Shown here one piece after another: positions 22,201 to 35,614 of a stretch of 64,000 nucleotides of DNA. Below the pieces are notes generated by a model. That model worked only from the letters and a program-made list of their open reading frames with translations. It was not told the origin of the DNA and made no database searches. The stretch lies in contig CM031878.1 of NCBI GenBank assembly GCA_018697195.1, positions 63,973,732 through 64,037,731 on the forward strand, in the 5' to 3' direction. Origin of the DNA: Certhia americana (taxonomy: Eukaryota; Chordata; Aves; Passeriformes; Certhiidae). Within the stretch, counting starts at the first letter, position 1. Every line of letters starts with the position of its first letter. A program made the position numbers and the translations under genes.

Positions 22201-25200
22201 AAGATTTTTAAATAAACAGGTGACATAAAAGAGGAGAAAATTTTCTCTGTTTACCCCAATGTCAAATCTGAAAGAACATTCTCTCTTCCTGTTTCATCCA
22301 GATGAGAATCTGTAGATAAATTACCTGAGTGTAACTTTTTTGTACCTCTTCAATACCAGCTTTGTTATCACTAAAGAGAACAACTGGCTGGGGAAGAGTG
22401 CCATTCTTTATACTTACAACATTGTTTGGGATTTATTCCAGGTTTCATTTAGATCCTTATCTTCCCCAACTCATTTTCTTTTCAAGATTACTGATATTTA
22501 GTTTATTTCAGGGGACAGATTTAGCCCTGTCATCTTGGATTATGTACAGACTTTTTATCTACTCATATCTGTCATCTTAACAAGTGTTTTACTCTACAAG
22601 TGGGTACAACTCTTCTTTCCCTCTCATTGTAATACGACAATACTGAGTGAAGTCTCTCCTCATACCAATTTACATAAATGAGCAAATCAACCATAATACT
22701 TTCCTGATAATGATTAAGACCAAACAGGATAGTTATTCACCCCTCTGGAGCAATAATCTCTTTGAAATCTTTTATCCATTCTCCCTCTCAAGACACAAAA
22801 AATACATCTTGGAAAATTCTGATTTCCCACTGAAATAATGTGTGAAATCCTCAAGTCTAGAGTATTAAGCAGCAGAGATATCATAAATCTTTAGGATTTC
22901 TCTTTTCCAGGGCTTTTTACACATATTTCTATATCAACTGTGAACCAAATGAAAGACTCCAAGGACTATGCAGATTTAATGACGGAAAACCCCACTGTAG
23001 TCATATACACTATAATGTCCTTCCATGTGAAGGATAATATTCTTCCCCATATCATAGGAAAAGAAGGACGTCAGATAGATTACAAAAGGAAACAGAATGT
23101 GGGTTCCTTGAACTTTAAATCTTCCATCTTCTCTCTTTCTCCTTACACTGAATATGGGACAAGGAAGGTCAGCACAATAATGGAAGACTACAAATGTTGT
23201 ATCACAGTTACTGAGATAAATTCTGTGAGACCCCAAAATATGCACCATGTACCAGTTTCTGGAAATGTTTCTCACCCTATCCTTATTCCCTAAGAGGAAC
23301 ATCCCATTCTTCCTTTGTATGTTTTGCTGAGCGTCTGACAGCATGTTCTGGTCTGCTTCAGCAGATGTTACGTGATAGAAAGAGACATTGCTGTTTGCCT
23401 AAGGCACCCTTTCTCATGCTATGCCTGATATTGAATCTCTGATGTTTACATCAACTTTCACTTCATGCTGGCAGTAATGAAACATTCTATACCAACTACC
23501 AACTTAAATGCTACAGAGAGGATTGTGGGGGCAAAAAATGAACTAGTGAAAGTTGAATGAAAATTGACCTTTGAAATGTATTATCATTTGATGAAAATTC
23601 CAACTTCCTTGCAAAAATTTTAGCTGAGCTAATAATTGCCTAGTACATATGTAATGCATGATTAATTGTAGTTATCTCATCTAAAATGTGTTACAATATA
23701 CAGTAAAAATAAGCAAATTGACAGCTCCAAGATTATGCTTACTTTAATGCACACTTCATCTTACACTTTAAATGAATTAGTAACAGGATCCATAAGTTCT
23801 ATTTATGTCTACTTTTTTAATGTCACATAAATTTAAATGCGCAACACTTCTTAAGAAGAAATGTGATCACATGTAGATTATAACATAAGACTTGTTAACC
23901 AGACTTTGAGAAAAATCATGCAAGTTAAAACTGGCAAAGTTCATTCCAGTAACTTAACTTTTGTTAACAAAATTTTAGCCAACACAATATAGGCTTCAGC
24001 CAGGTTAGGATTTGCTGTCAGTCAAAGGCCAAGATAAATTCGTCTACTAGAAGGACCAGAGGCTAAAGTATAAGTGTACCTCTCCAAATGAGCTTGAAAT
24101 CCCTTGGATTACTTCTCATTAGAAGGATACTTTGTCTATTCAAGGAAAGAATCTTCTCTCTCTTCTTTGTTGGAAATAAAAAATCCAAGTCAGCTAGTGA
24201 AGGCTGCTTTGAATATTTTACACTGAAAACATGTAATAACCCATACCTAGAGATAGTCAATACTCAGTTAAAAATACTGCTCAGTAGGATTGGTTTGCTC
24301 TTTGTGCTCTTACTGTTTCATTTTTTGAGCCATCTGATGAAGAGTGGAAATTCAGTGACACTGCAAGAGGAGGTCATTTTCTGCCTTGAGAAGCCCCTTG
24401 TTAAGTTTCAATTATTTTGCCAGTTTTTACAACAGTCTTTCAGTCTTCCTTACATTCCAAGCACATGTAGGTGGCTAATGTCTCTTCACATATGTTTCAC
24501 AGCAGGATGTGAACTATTAGAGCACTTAACAACTAAAAGTTATTCTCCAGTAGTGCACATGAATGTGACCCCTGTTGGGTGATGTTCCTATAGTACCTGA
24601 TAAGAATCACTTAATCAAATACTGCATTGATAGAGCGAACAGCAGAGGAAACTGTTCTTATCAAATCACTTTACAAGCTGTAATAACAAAGCAAAAGTAA
24701 GCCACACTGTAAGTGCATTTTAATGAAGCTTTCTGTAGGACTGGCCACAACTAGCTACTTCTTCGGCACTATTATTTTTTGTTTGTGTGACATAAAACTT
24801 AAAATGTCACACTTCGTGTTTTTTTTGAGTTTTTAAACAGGGTAGAAAGCTAAGACCAAACCCCCAGCTTTAGTTTGTTTATAGGTTTTGTGTAGGGGGG
24901 CTAATGAAAGTGGCAGGATGAATGTGCCTTTTTCCTAGCTAGAACTTCTGTCTAGAGTGTGGGAAAGACACATTCAATGCTTTTTGTAAAACATTGCGGC
25001 AACTAGTTTTCTATGTCACTAATAATGAGGCCATACATCAATCTCAGGAATCTTATGGGCTTTCTTTGTGACTTTGATCTGAAAGGTCAGTCTATCCATG
25101 TCAGACATCATCATAATAATAATTCCTCAAAAATGTACAGGTCAAAATTCCTTGCTAATTCAACTACTTGTGTTAAAATTGAGCCTAGAGTTTCGATTTA

Positions 25201-26742
25201 TACGTGAAATCTTTGTCTGAACATATGTGCACCCACACTTTCAGATTTGCATATCTTCCCACATAAAAAAAATTCCCATTATTTCACATTTTACAGGAAT
25301 TTAGTTTTGATCTTCTATCCTTTGTAAAACATTGAGCATATTTAGTGTGCAGATTTGGGAGCTTTAAGATGTTCTTATTAACAAAGCCCTCTGTCATATG
25401 CTTCAATTACACAGTAAATCATCCCCAAAGTAAGAAAAAAAAAATAAAGAATCCATGTAAGCTATTAAAATCATCACATAAGTGATATCATAAATAGAAT
25501 ATAACACAATATAATGAGGTCAGGAAAATTTATGAAGAGAATCAATATTTAAACAAAAAACCCAATCAATAATAAAAGCAAGCATATGTAAAAAAACCCC
25601 AAATCCTAGGGTATTGTCCTGTAAAATTAAGGTAACAAGGATGTATCCTTCAAATAGAGGCAAAAATTCTCAGTGGCAGAGACAGTACCTTGAGAACATT
25701 GCACTATTCCTTGGCTATTTTCTACCACTGACAGATTTAGACATGTAACAGACTTACACCTCCTAGTTTCCCAAAAACTTTTGTACCTGATTAAGTGTTA
25801 CAAAAATCCCACCAGATAAGTTCTGGAAAACAGAAAAATCAGTGATTGTATTTCTTCTTTATATTATATATGAAAATAAAGAACACAACTAGCTTCTTTG
25901 TTTTCATCTGCTAATTTGTGAGCAAACAGGTACATTAATACAAAAATACCAAAGTATACTTTTCCTTTTTCTAATGTTTAACTAAAGAATCAAGCTAAAT
26001 ATTAAAGTCTGGATAGAGTTTGATCTTAACCTGAAAAAAATTCCTGTATTTTTTCTCTATGAACATATCTTAATTATCTCATATAAATGCAGAATATATT
26101 TCCTTCGATACAATAATAGAATAACATTTGAAATTATTAGCATATTTTAACTAGAATTTAGAATAAAAATAATCTTATTCTCTGCTACCATTTATCAGCC
26201 TCATAACACTATGTTAACAGCATTTTTTCCTCAGAAAGATGTTGATCCCTGAGCACTAATATCTGCAAAAAAACAGCTGGGTGGCAGAGGAAGGAGCATG
26301 TTGATTTAAACACATAGATTTATATTACAAATATAGGGTTTCTTCTGGATACATTGTTTTTCTCTACTTTTGTTTCCAAAACCAACCAACCAACCAAAAA
26401 AAGCCACCATAAAAAAACTCCGAAAGACCACTAGAAAAATAGGCTTCATCTAGGTTAGTAAAATAGTTATGGGAAAACACCAAAGTCCTTAAAAGGCTAA
26501 AATACAAAATTAAAGGGAGGCAAAACACCAGCTTTGAAGACTAAGTTGTCTTACACTGTCACTAAAGATATATGTTCAAACACTCCACTATATGAAAACA
26601 TGGGAACAACTGGGTTTCTGAGGTTATTGATTCCAATATTTCAACTCAAAGTTGTGGTACCCTAAAAGGTAGATTCACCAAACAAATAAATTATTCTTCT
26701 TTACTTATTTTACACTCCATTCTGCTGACTGAATGAGCTACA
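19263..26742. other. 7.5-kb AT-rich tract, no gene or repeat recognised
   Basis: There is no recognisable coding exon, ncRNA or mobile element. A T-run of about 19 bases lies at 21481-21499. The largest open frames (164 codons at 24088-24582 +, 125 codons at 21342-21719 -, 117 codons at 22940-23293 +) show no domain I recognise and no consistent codon character. Confidence 0.55.
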
Positions 26743-28120
26743 TGTTACGGTTTCAGTTTGAAACCAGGCAGAAACACCAATTTTTGTCTCAGGTTTAGCT
26801 TGCCAATTCAAAATTTCCCAAATCAAGAGCAAAGCAGGCTTGAACTTAAAAGGAATAGAACTTTATTAACTAACACTAAAAGGAAAAAAAGAAATCAGAA
26901 TGAAAACTTCAGAACACTTCTCCACCCCTCACCAACTATTCACTTTTTACTCCAATATAAAAAGACAAAACCTGGGATTCTTACTCAGTTATCACTCTTG
27001 AAATAATCAGTTCTCAGTTCATGAAGGAGAAAGGAGTCTCTCTTGAGTACCACAGAGATTTTCCACAAGATACCAGTTCTCTTGCTTCCACACTCCACAA
27101 TGGCCTGCCCCGGGGGAAATGTTGCCATTTGTGGGCTCCCTCCCATGAAACAGCCTGCCACAGCAGCTCATGGGCCACATCAGTTCATTAGAGTACAGTT
27201 TAAGGATGCTTTTTCTAGTATAAAACAAAAGTTCTCTTCATCTCAAGGAACAGATGTCATCATCCCTCAATGGGCATGGCTTCATCTCTCACTTCTTTAT
27301 TCTTCCTCTGCTCAATTTTCTCCAGCAGCTCACAGCTATGTCTAGAACCTTGCATCCCCCTAAAAACACTCCATAGGTTACAGGGTATTTAAGTTCATTT
27401 TCTATGGCCTCACAAGAGAAGTCCAACCTAACCAGGCCACTCCTTTCCATTTGAGATTCTCTTCTCACTTCCTCTGACATCAAGTCTCATGCTATGTCCT
27501 TCTACATTTCATCCGGCCTCTCTTTTTCCTCTGGGTAAGATTCATGATTTGAAAGTTTTATCTGGTCAGGGAAAAAACCTCACACAGGCTGCAGCTGGTA
27601 CAAGGCAGTCAGGTGATGGATTGCAGTGAAGATGGAACTGCGCCAAGATCCCCAAGGTCTGCCACTGCTCTCCAGTTCCAGTGCTGAGAAAGGGAGGCCA
27701 GGATCCCCCTTCCAGCCCGGTCAGGCTGCAGATGTCTCACACCCAGAGCTGAACATCCCCCCTTTTCTCTGCCGCCAGGCCTGGCTCTGCCCCCAGTTGC
27801 TGCATGTGCAGTCCTGGATTAGCAGATTTCAGCATCCAAGGCTGGGCTGTGCCTTCCTTCCCACCTCCCCACTGCATCTCCTTCCCCTTTGCCTGCCAGG
27901 GGTGCTGGGGGAGAGAAGGGAGGAACCTCAGCCCAGCCTGGCCATGGGGAACAAACAGCTGGGCCGAGGTTCTGTCACTCACCCCACCAGAAACCAGAAA
28001 TGGGCTATTTCTGGATTCATCCCTTAAAATGTGTATTCACTAGAGGTGTAGCCACCCTTTTCACTGGTTTAATCAGGTATCAATATTACAGAATTGTCCA
28101 ATCTGGGCTAAACCATGACA
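26743..28120 (-). mobile_element. Family X ERV LTR, copy A (minus)
   Basis: This 1378-bp element runs from TGTTACGGTTTCAG to CTAAACCATGACA on +, so the sense strand starts TGTCATGGTTTAG. AATAAA on the minus strand is at 26862-26867. A GC-rich block (about 27630-28000) lies in what would be U3, in contrast to the AT-rich surroundings. It aligns by eye over nearly its whole length to copy C (62530-63928), and in part to copy B (46432-47198). I find no matching target duplication (flanks CTACA and GGTGT), so the insertion is old or has recombined. No internal region is present. The open frames over 27626-28043 and 27737-27982 lie inside the LTR and are not genes. Named subfamily unknown. Confidence 0.85.
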
Positions 28121-31100
28121 GGTGTTAATCTTGGTAAAGCGGGCGTAACTGGGCAGAAACAAAAAACACCTAAACAAAACCCAAAAAATTATGCAAGTTT
28201 TCTCAAAAAAACCCCAAAACCAACCAACCAAACAAAAAACACCAAACAAGTAAAATCATGAAAACTTTTTCTAGTGATGGAAGAAGATAATTTCCATCAG
28301 ATTGTTATACTCCCTGGTAAGTCTAATTTTGTTTACCCTTCACATATTATCCAGTGAAATATTTTGATCTTGAAACTTCACTTTCTGAAATTTGCCTTTA
28401 CCTTCTACAGAACTCGGAGATTGAACAAAAGCAGAGCTTTATATAACCCATCTTAGAAAAATAGTCATCTGCAAATCTTCCTTTTAATTTTTGAATTTCT
28501 GTTCCTTATTCCACAGATACAAAAATCTTTTTCTTTCTAATATTGATTGAAGTACCATTCACATACAAATAAATTTTGATATCTGAAGAATTTCATCCTC
28601 CAAATTGTTGGTTCTGGATTTTGTTGTAGAAAACCACTAGGAAAAAAAAAATATTTTCCCCACTAGTCCTAGTCTTTTTCCCTCTTCACATTTGATTGAA
28701 CATTGTCTGAGTCTGATATTACAAGTATAAACTATTAATAGTGAGGTTAAAGATAGGAAATGCTATTTTCTATTCTTCCTAGTGACAGTGTGTCACTGCT
28801 CTTGTGTCCAAGGAGTAACTTTCAAATAGATAAAGATACACAGTCTATTGTTGTTTTACAATTTGGTTGGTATTTTTGTTAATTTTACTTTTTTAAAGTT
28901 CCTGTCTAGATACATTGATCCTTAGAGGGCTCAGGGCACTTGTACTACTCAATATTTCTTATTCTTTTTTGTTATTCTGCCTTAAAGCTTTTGAAATTCT
29001 ACTGGTTAGTATTAATTTGAAATTTTGTCATTCATATTCACATTTTATGCAGATGATGAAAGTCTATTCTTTTGATTCTTCACTAGGTTTCAACCATTAT
29101 TTCAGAAATCTCATTTTGATCACACTTGATTTTTCAAAATATTGTAAATTGTAGATACACTAACATGATTAATATTGAAACAATTTAGCATACTTTAGCA
29201 CAAATTAAGATGAAGATGCTTCTGATCTAGACTGTTGCCACCATGTATTGCAGTAAGTGAAAATGAGGCTGGTATGAAAACTGCTATGGATAATTATTAG
29301 GAGTACTGATAAGAGTACTATTAGTTGTTTGGATTTTGGTTTTAGTTTTGGGGGGGATGTGCCTATTTTCTTAGGAAGTTTCTGCCATCTTATTTTTTCT
29401 TAATTTTATTTTTTTAATTTGGTTAAGAGGTCACCACTGAAACGTTATTTACCTGTTACACTTCCTACTTAAAACAGATTTAAATCCCCTACTGATTTAA
29501 ATTATTACTGTTCAATAGTCAAACAAATAATATGATAGCAACATTAGAATGGGGTGCTGGTGTTGTAAATATGTGTGTTTTAGTGATAGATAAGCAGCCT
29601 GAAGGAATTGGAGGCTCTGTCTTCTTACTGATATGTTAATGTCATTTTGATGAATTGACTCTTTCTGCTGTAGTTATCTGGGGCTATTCACTGTGGTTCA
29701 AAGGACATGAGCATTGAAAGCAATCCTTGAAAATTTAACCATTAATTTTGTTCCATTTATTGTAAAAAGTTATAAAATAAGCCCGAGCCACCCAACAATA
29801 CTATATTTATTTTGTTTCCAATTTATTCTATATGTCTTTCTCTGAAATGCTTACTAGCCCTTAGACTATTTCTTAAGGCATCAGAAATTTTTATTGTCTT
29901 GTTGATCTTATTTCTCATATTAAATATTTTTTGATGGTCTAAAGATTATTTTGTAAGCTTTTGCTTATAGTGTAAGTGACAATTATGATGAAACTCAACA
30001 AACGTCTTTGAATCTAGTTAGTTTCCTTTAGTTAGACAAGAAAAGCCACTCCAGAATGCTGAGGGACTGGCCACAAGTAAAATAATTAATATTAAGAACT
30101 TCATACCCCATTAACTTTGATAGTTTAGGTCTTCTAACCAAGGTAGTATTTGCTCCTTTCTTTTAGCATATAAACTGAATATTTCCATTTTAGGAAGAGA
30201 GGTTTAAATTAAAATAATACCTCTGTAGTCAAGGGAAGGGGGAGAAAATTAAAACCAAACAGGAATTAAAAAATCATTCCCCATTTTAAAGACAATCACA
30301 AGCAAAATACTGAATAAACTGTATTGCACTGGAAGATTGCTTTTCCCTGATGCTGTTATGCACTTGTGTTTGATCTTTTTTTCTTAGTTGCTTGCTTCCA
30401 AAAATGAACAGAATGATTTGTGGTAAATGTTGTCAAGCTTAGGGACAGAAATGGCATGTTGTTATTTATTCAGTTCAGATAATTGTGGTTTGTGTTTTTT
30501 TTGTCATTATCTTTCTTGAGTAAAAGCTTGCCAAAATCTAAAAAAAAAAAAAAAAAACCAAACTAGAATGCCCCCCCTCCTACTGTAATTTTTTTTAAAC
30601 TGTCTGATCATGTCAGTATTTGATAATATTTTAGCTAATGGTCTGTTAATATTTTTGATATTTCCTGAGGTAATATTTATCTCATGGATGCACAATCTCA
30701 TAAAAAATATGCAGGACATATTCCGGAAAATAGTGAACTTTCTATTTATTTTAATAATTGTAAAGACTACATTTTTAGCAAATTTTAATGGTTTAAAAGC
30801 ATTCCAATGTTTAAACATTAATTCATTTTTCTTTAGAAACCATTTTATGATCTATGTTTTTCTTTCTATCATAGTTCAACAGATATAAAAATGAGTTTCT
30901 GAAACACCTAAATGCTAAAGTTCTCACAGATTTTTAATGTTTCATTTAATAAATCATCAACCTGAAGACATATTCAATTTTCCTTGCACTACATTTTCTA
31001 TAGGAATTATATTAATATATCCCTTGGATAGGATATTTAAAAAATGCAGCTCCCAGAACCCACATCATCAAAAGAGACACACAGAACAAGAATGATCCCA

Positions 31101-31968
31101 TCAGAATGATGTCCTGTCTGGGTACAGTGAATTAGTTGGCTGTTAATTATGGAGAAATACTAATTGAATACTTGAGCACAAGTTTTAAATGAAATTTTTA
31201 AATATAATTTATTAAGCCAAAAGGAATATTTTAAACTATTTTTCCAATAGAATGTTAAAATACTGGGATATCCAGAGATGCTGAAATTCATGTACCTCCA
31301 TTCACTTTAGATACTTCTGTGGTGTACACAGAAGTACTTCTTCTGTCTTATCCAGGAGCAAAAGACACAAAAGTCAGTATTTTCTCAAAAGTGCCAATTA
31401 ACTAGTGCTAGAATATATTTCTCTACAAAACAGAGAATGTTTTCTTTTTAAAAATATATAATTTGAAGTGTCTTCTGATGATTTTCACGGGTTCTTGTGA
31501 CTTACAAGTCATCCAGAAATTGTTTAAAATTTGTCCTATTTTTCTGTCTATGCATGTTAAGACTGCTTACAATTATATACTTTTGTTCTTTACTCTTTTT
31601 AAAAAGTAGGCCTTTAATAAACTTTCCTCTTCTAGATTATAATTTCATGTGACATTGGAATATGGTCTATTCATAGCTGCCCGTAGGATTAGGTGTCTAC
31701 AACAAAAGCAGTAACCTTGCTTATTTGTACATCAAATGCTGCAACTGAGATTGTGTACTTTGTCACTGTTTTACAAATGGTACACGAAGACATTTTTGAA
31801 GCTCATTTATATAGTGGTGTCACTGTGTTTTACAGCTGTTGTTCTTAAAAGAAATGTCAATTAAATCTTTCTCTGCAGATAAGTGCATAGTTCAGATCCT
31901 GTGCACAAGTATCCTACAAAAGCATCAAACCCATTTCCCACACTCTTTACTGGCTTCCAGCAATATGA
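28121..31968. other. 3.8-kb AT-rich tract, nothing recognised
   Basis: It contains short A-rich runs (about 28196-28240) and an 18-base A-run at about 30541-30558. No coding exon, RNA gene or mobile element is apparent. Confidence 0.55.
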
Positions 31969-32841
31969 TTTGGTGAGTTGACATTTGCTGGACACCAGGC
32001 ATGAACCAAACTGCTTTCTTATCCCCATTTTTCAGATGGACAGGAGGAGAAAATAAATTAAAAAGCTCATAGGTCAAGAAAAGGGCAGGAAAATCAATCA
32101 GTACCACCATGAGCAAAAAAAACCAACTCAAACTGGGTAAGATTAATTTAATTAATTGCTAATCGAAAACAGAGTAAGATAGAGAGTGTTAAAAATTGAA
32201 ACAAAACTAAACAAACTGTACCTCAACACTCCTTCCCATGCTCAACTTCATCTTCAAAACTTCTACTTCCTCCACACCCTGAGAAGTACAGAAGAATAGG
32301 AATTTTGGTCAGTTCATAACAGACACTCTGGTGTGATCCAGCCTGGGATCCCCCTTATGGGACAAAATTCTTCAAGGACTGCTCTAGTGTGGATCTTTGC
32401 CATGGGCTTCAATCTTCAGAAAAAGAGTTCTGCAGTGTGGGACTCCCATGGGCTACAATTCCTGCTCTGGCATTGAACTCTCCATGGGCTGCAGTGTGAA
32501 TATCTGCTCCAACATGGTTTTCCATAAACTGCAGGGGAATTTCTGCTCTGGCGATGGAGCAACTCCTCCCCCTCTTAATTCAGTAACCTTAATGTGGTAT
32601 GTTTCCCATTTTCCTCGTCCTTTTCTCTCACACATGGTGTACATTCTTTTTTTTACCCTTTATCAAATATTTTATCACAGAGGTGCCACAAACAAGGCAG
32701 ATTGGCTCAGAGCAGTACCAGATCCATTTTGGGGTCTCTGAAACTGGTTCTTTCTGACATGAAAATACCTCCTACTGCCTTCTCACAGAAGTCACTCCTG
32801 CAGATCCTACACTACAGAAACCTTCCACATAACCCAAAACA
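31969..32841 (-). mobile_element. Avian ERVL-type LTR, second family (minus)
   Basis: Compared from memory with a common passerine ERVL LTR, blocks occur in order on +: GGTGAGTTGAC, a GCTGGACACCAGG block, TTAATTTAATTAATTGCTAAT, the repeated CATGGGCT-C-ATT units (32400-32500), TGCAGGGGAATTTCTGCTC, CTCCTCCCCCTC, TATCACAGAGG and the CTTCTCACAGAAG block, ending AACCCAAAACA. The sense strand is minus. The left end has TT for TG by mutation. Flanks TATGA (31964-31968) and TATTA (32842-32846) form a 5-bp target duplication with one mismatch. No internal sequence is seen, so it is a solo LTR of about 873 bp. The three overlapping frames inside it (32397-32920) are not genes. Confidence 0.87.
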
Positions 32842-35015
32842 TATTATTGATTCAAAGTCTTTGCTTTTTTTTCCCCTTCTTTTTTTTTATAAAAGCATCC
32901 AGGATATAAAGTATAAATGACAGCTTTACTCCAGCCTTCCCCCCCAAAAAATATCAATATCCTAGGTGTTAAACTCTTCCTTGCAATTTATCCTAGAATA
33001 ATTGTTTAATTAGTAAATCCTAGAATAATTTCTTTTTAGTGATTCTATAAATTATTTTTCTCCACATTAAAAGAAAAAAGAAAGAAAGAAAAGGTGAAAA
33101 TTTTATACCTTTTGACAGAACCAGATGAAGAAATTTTTTTTGTCGTGTCTCCTAATTCTGAAAACAGCCTAAAGAAAAAAATTAACAAAGGGGGATACAG
33201 TGAGAAAAAAATTAAGAATATCATTGATACACTAATTTCTTGGATACCAATTCAATTACCTGAAGTACTCTGCCAATTTACAATAAAATCTCAGAATCGC
33301 CTTAGCATGTAAAAATGGTTGCATGACAAAACCAGAAATGAGCAAGATTTTCTGAATTATTTGGTGATGGAGGGGAACTTGAAAACTTTAATGGAAAAGA
33401 CTGAAATATTCTGGCAAGATGCTATTGTGATAAGCAAATAGCCTCACATCATTTCCATTTGGGCTAGGTTGGGATTCAGACTGTAATTAATCAAAGAAAA
33501 TTTTATGTTGACAGACTCTACAGTGCATACACACACACACAGATTTTTACAGATACTGTAAAAATACATAACTACATTCCCCATTTTATGCTATAAATCA
33601 ATTAAAACCAGGTAAAAGCCACTTTTATATTAGGAAAACATCTCTCAACTTGGAAAGAGAACATTCCAAGTTCCTAGAGCTATGTTGTAATCCAGCATAT
33701 GAGGAGAAATAACAAGCAACTGGAGAGCAACTTGATAAAGAAGACCCTTTTGAAAATGGGGAAATCATTTAAACCTGTGTCTTAATGAAAGAAAAACCTA
33801 TTAAAACATCAAACAATCTGTTAAACCAGCAAACAGGCAGAGAGGCAGAACAACACATTTAGTTTATCCATGTAATACTTTTTTAGATTCAGATATTATA
33901 TCTGAGGTTACTAAATGCCTCAATTTTTCTTCTCTTGTACAGGGTGACATTTCCTTAGCAGCATGATTTCTTCTCCATAGAAAGACAAATTTTGAAGTTT
34001 TCCATTTTTTTGTGTAGAATTTCTCTACATGTTATTATATATTCATACATATAGTCAATCCACTGGGATAAATAAAGAACCACTTACATTATTCCTTTAT
34101 CACTAAAAGAAAATGGAATGCATTTTTAACTTTCATAGCAATAGTTTTACAATTGAGGTCATCTCTGTTCCTCAGACCCTGTCTTTGCTCTTTAAATTGC
34201 ATAACTAGGAGTGCTCACATTTCTTACTTGACGGAAATCTTAATTTAATTTAAAGATGCAACATCAGTATAGAGATAAAGAATTCAGAAAGATGCAATAT
34301 GAGATACAACAATTCTGGATGTAAGCAGTGTCTGAAATTTTATTATCTTCTATCCTTGTACTGAAATTCTTATGGCAAATTGCCAGCTGTTAAAGACTTG
34401 GGTGTATTGCTCTGGTTTACAAATTAAGTGTTCTGTCTGATCTTAGCACAACTGACGCTTTTAATTCATTATTTGCTGAGATTTTTTTAAAATCAGTATT
34501 CTCATTTTAAATGGAGACAGTATTTCAGTGACTCTAGTATCCTAGCAACACAGTTTATTGTCACTGACTTTTGTAATTTCAAAAGATCTGTGTTCAGAAT
34601 GGTTTTCATGGCTTTTAGATCTCTGTATAGCCTCACAGACCTAATACTTTGATATCCCATATCAGACTAATTTATTTTACTGTAGCTAACTTATCAAGCA
34701 CCAGAATAACTTAAAATGATGACCATCTAAACTCATAGCATACCAAATTCCAAGAAGAGAAGACATTTGGGGTTTTTTAATAAAGACTGCATTTAAGGTA
34801 TGTGTTTTGATTAATTTGTGTTCTAAAATTTATCTTGTTGGATAAATAAGATTGGAGAATCATGTGGAAGTCCACTGTGCTTAGCTGTCGTCTATTTTCA
34901 GAAATAAATTTATCTCAAAATATTTTGCAGTTTAAAATTTTTTAAGTAAAAATTACCTTTTTGAATTTGTTGTTGCATTAAAAGTATCTGCACTTTTTAG
35001 TAATTAAAGGTGATG
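32842..35015. other. AT-rich spacer between two LTRs
   Basis: Contents are a short AG-rich run (33070-33090) and a (CA)n run of about 8 units at 33526-33541. No gene or mobile element is recognised. Confidence 0.55.
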
Positions 35016-35614
35016 TGCTAGTTTCTTCTGGACCTGATTCAGTTTTCTTCCCAGTGGTTGGTATAGGGTTGTGCTTTGGATTTGTGCTGAACACAGGGTT
35101 GACAATTCAGAGCTTTTTTTGTTATTGCTGAGCAGGGGTTGCACAGAGCCAAGGCCTCTCCTGTTTTTTGTACAGCCATGCTGGTGAGAAGGCTGAGGGT
35201 GCATGGGAGACTTGGAGGGGACACAGCTGGGACAGGTGACCCAAACTGACCACAGGGATATTCCAGACCATGTGACATCATGCTCAGTGTATGAAGTGGG
35301 GGCAAAAAGGAGGAGGAAAGGGGTGACATTTGGAGTGATGGGGTTTGACCTCCCAAGTCACTATTACATGTGATGTGGCCCTGCTCTGCTGGGACTGACT
35401 GAACACCTGCCCACCCACGGGAAGCTGTGAATTAATTCCTTGTTTTGCCTTGCTTGTGTGTGCAGCCTTTGCTTTCTCTATTATAAACTGTTTGTATCTC
35501 AGTCCTGAAGTTTTGTAATTTTCACCCTTCCAATTCTCTCCCTATCCCTACTGGTGGGGCAGTGAGTGAGAGGCTGGCTGGGGCTAGGCAGTTGGCTGGG
35601 GTTAAACCACGACA
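35016..35614 (+). mobile_element. ERVL-type solo LTR, plus strand
   Basis: The 599-bp element begins TGCTAGTTTCTTCTGG and ends GGGGTTAAACCACGACA. Internal landmarks of the family are present in order: TTTTCTTCCCAGTGGTTGGTA, GGGACAGGTGACCC, GGGATATTCC, ATGTGACATCATGCTCAGTG (the position of the TATA box, here degraded to GTGTATGAAG at 35288-35297) and TATTATAAACTG. The 4-base repeat GATG sits at both borders (35012-35015 and 35615-35618), less than the 5 bp usual for ERVL. With the TATA lost and no internal region, promoter activity is doubtful. The same family is split in two at 37630-40553. Confidence 0.87.

Noticed and set aside
22940..23293. 117-codon frame containing HIIGKEGRQI, reminiscent of a KH-domain GxxG loop
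   Set aside because: Only one short motif matches, the Gly pattern (GKEG) is common, and the rest has no KH-like hydrophobic pattern. Treated as chance.
24088..24582. 164-codon open frame, the longest in the window
   Set aside because: It has no recognisable domain, a composition like translated AT-rich DNA and no supporting splice or promoter context. Frames of this size occur by chance in 64 kb.
27626..28043. 133-codon and overlapping Pro-rich frames
   Set aside because: They fall within the GC-rich U3 of the family X LTR, and the same region in copy C (63416-63861) gives unrelated frames, so there is no conserved protein.
33526..33541. Short CA run as a notable microsatellite
   Set aside because: At about 8 units it is too short to be of interest on its own.
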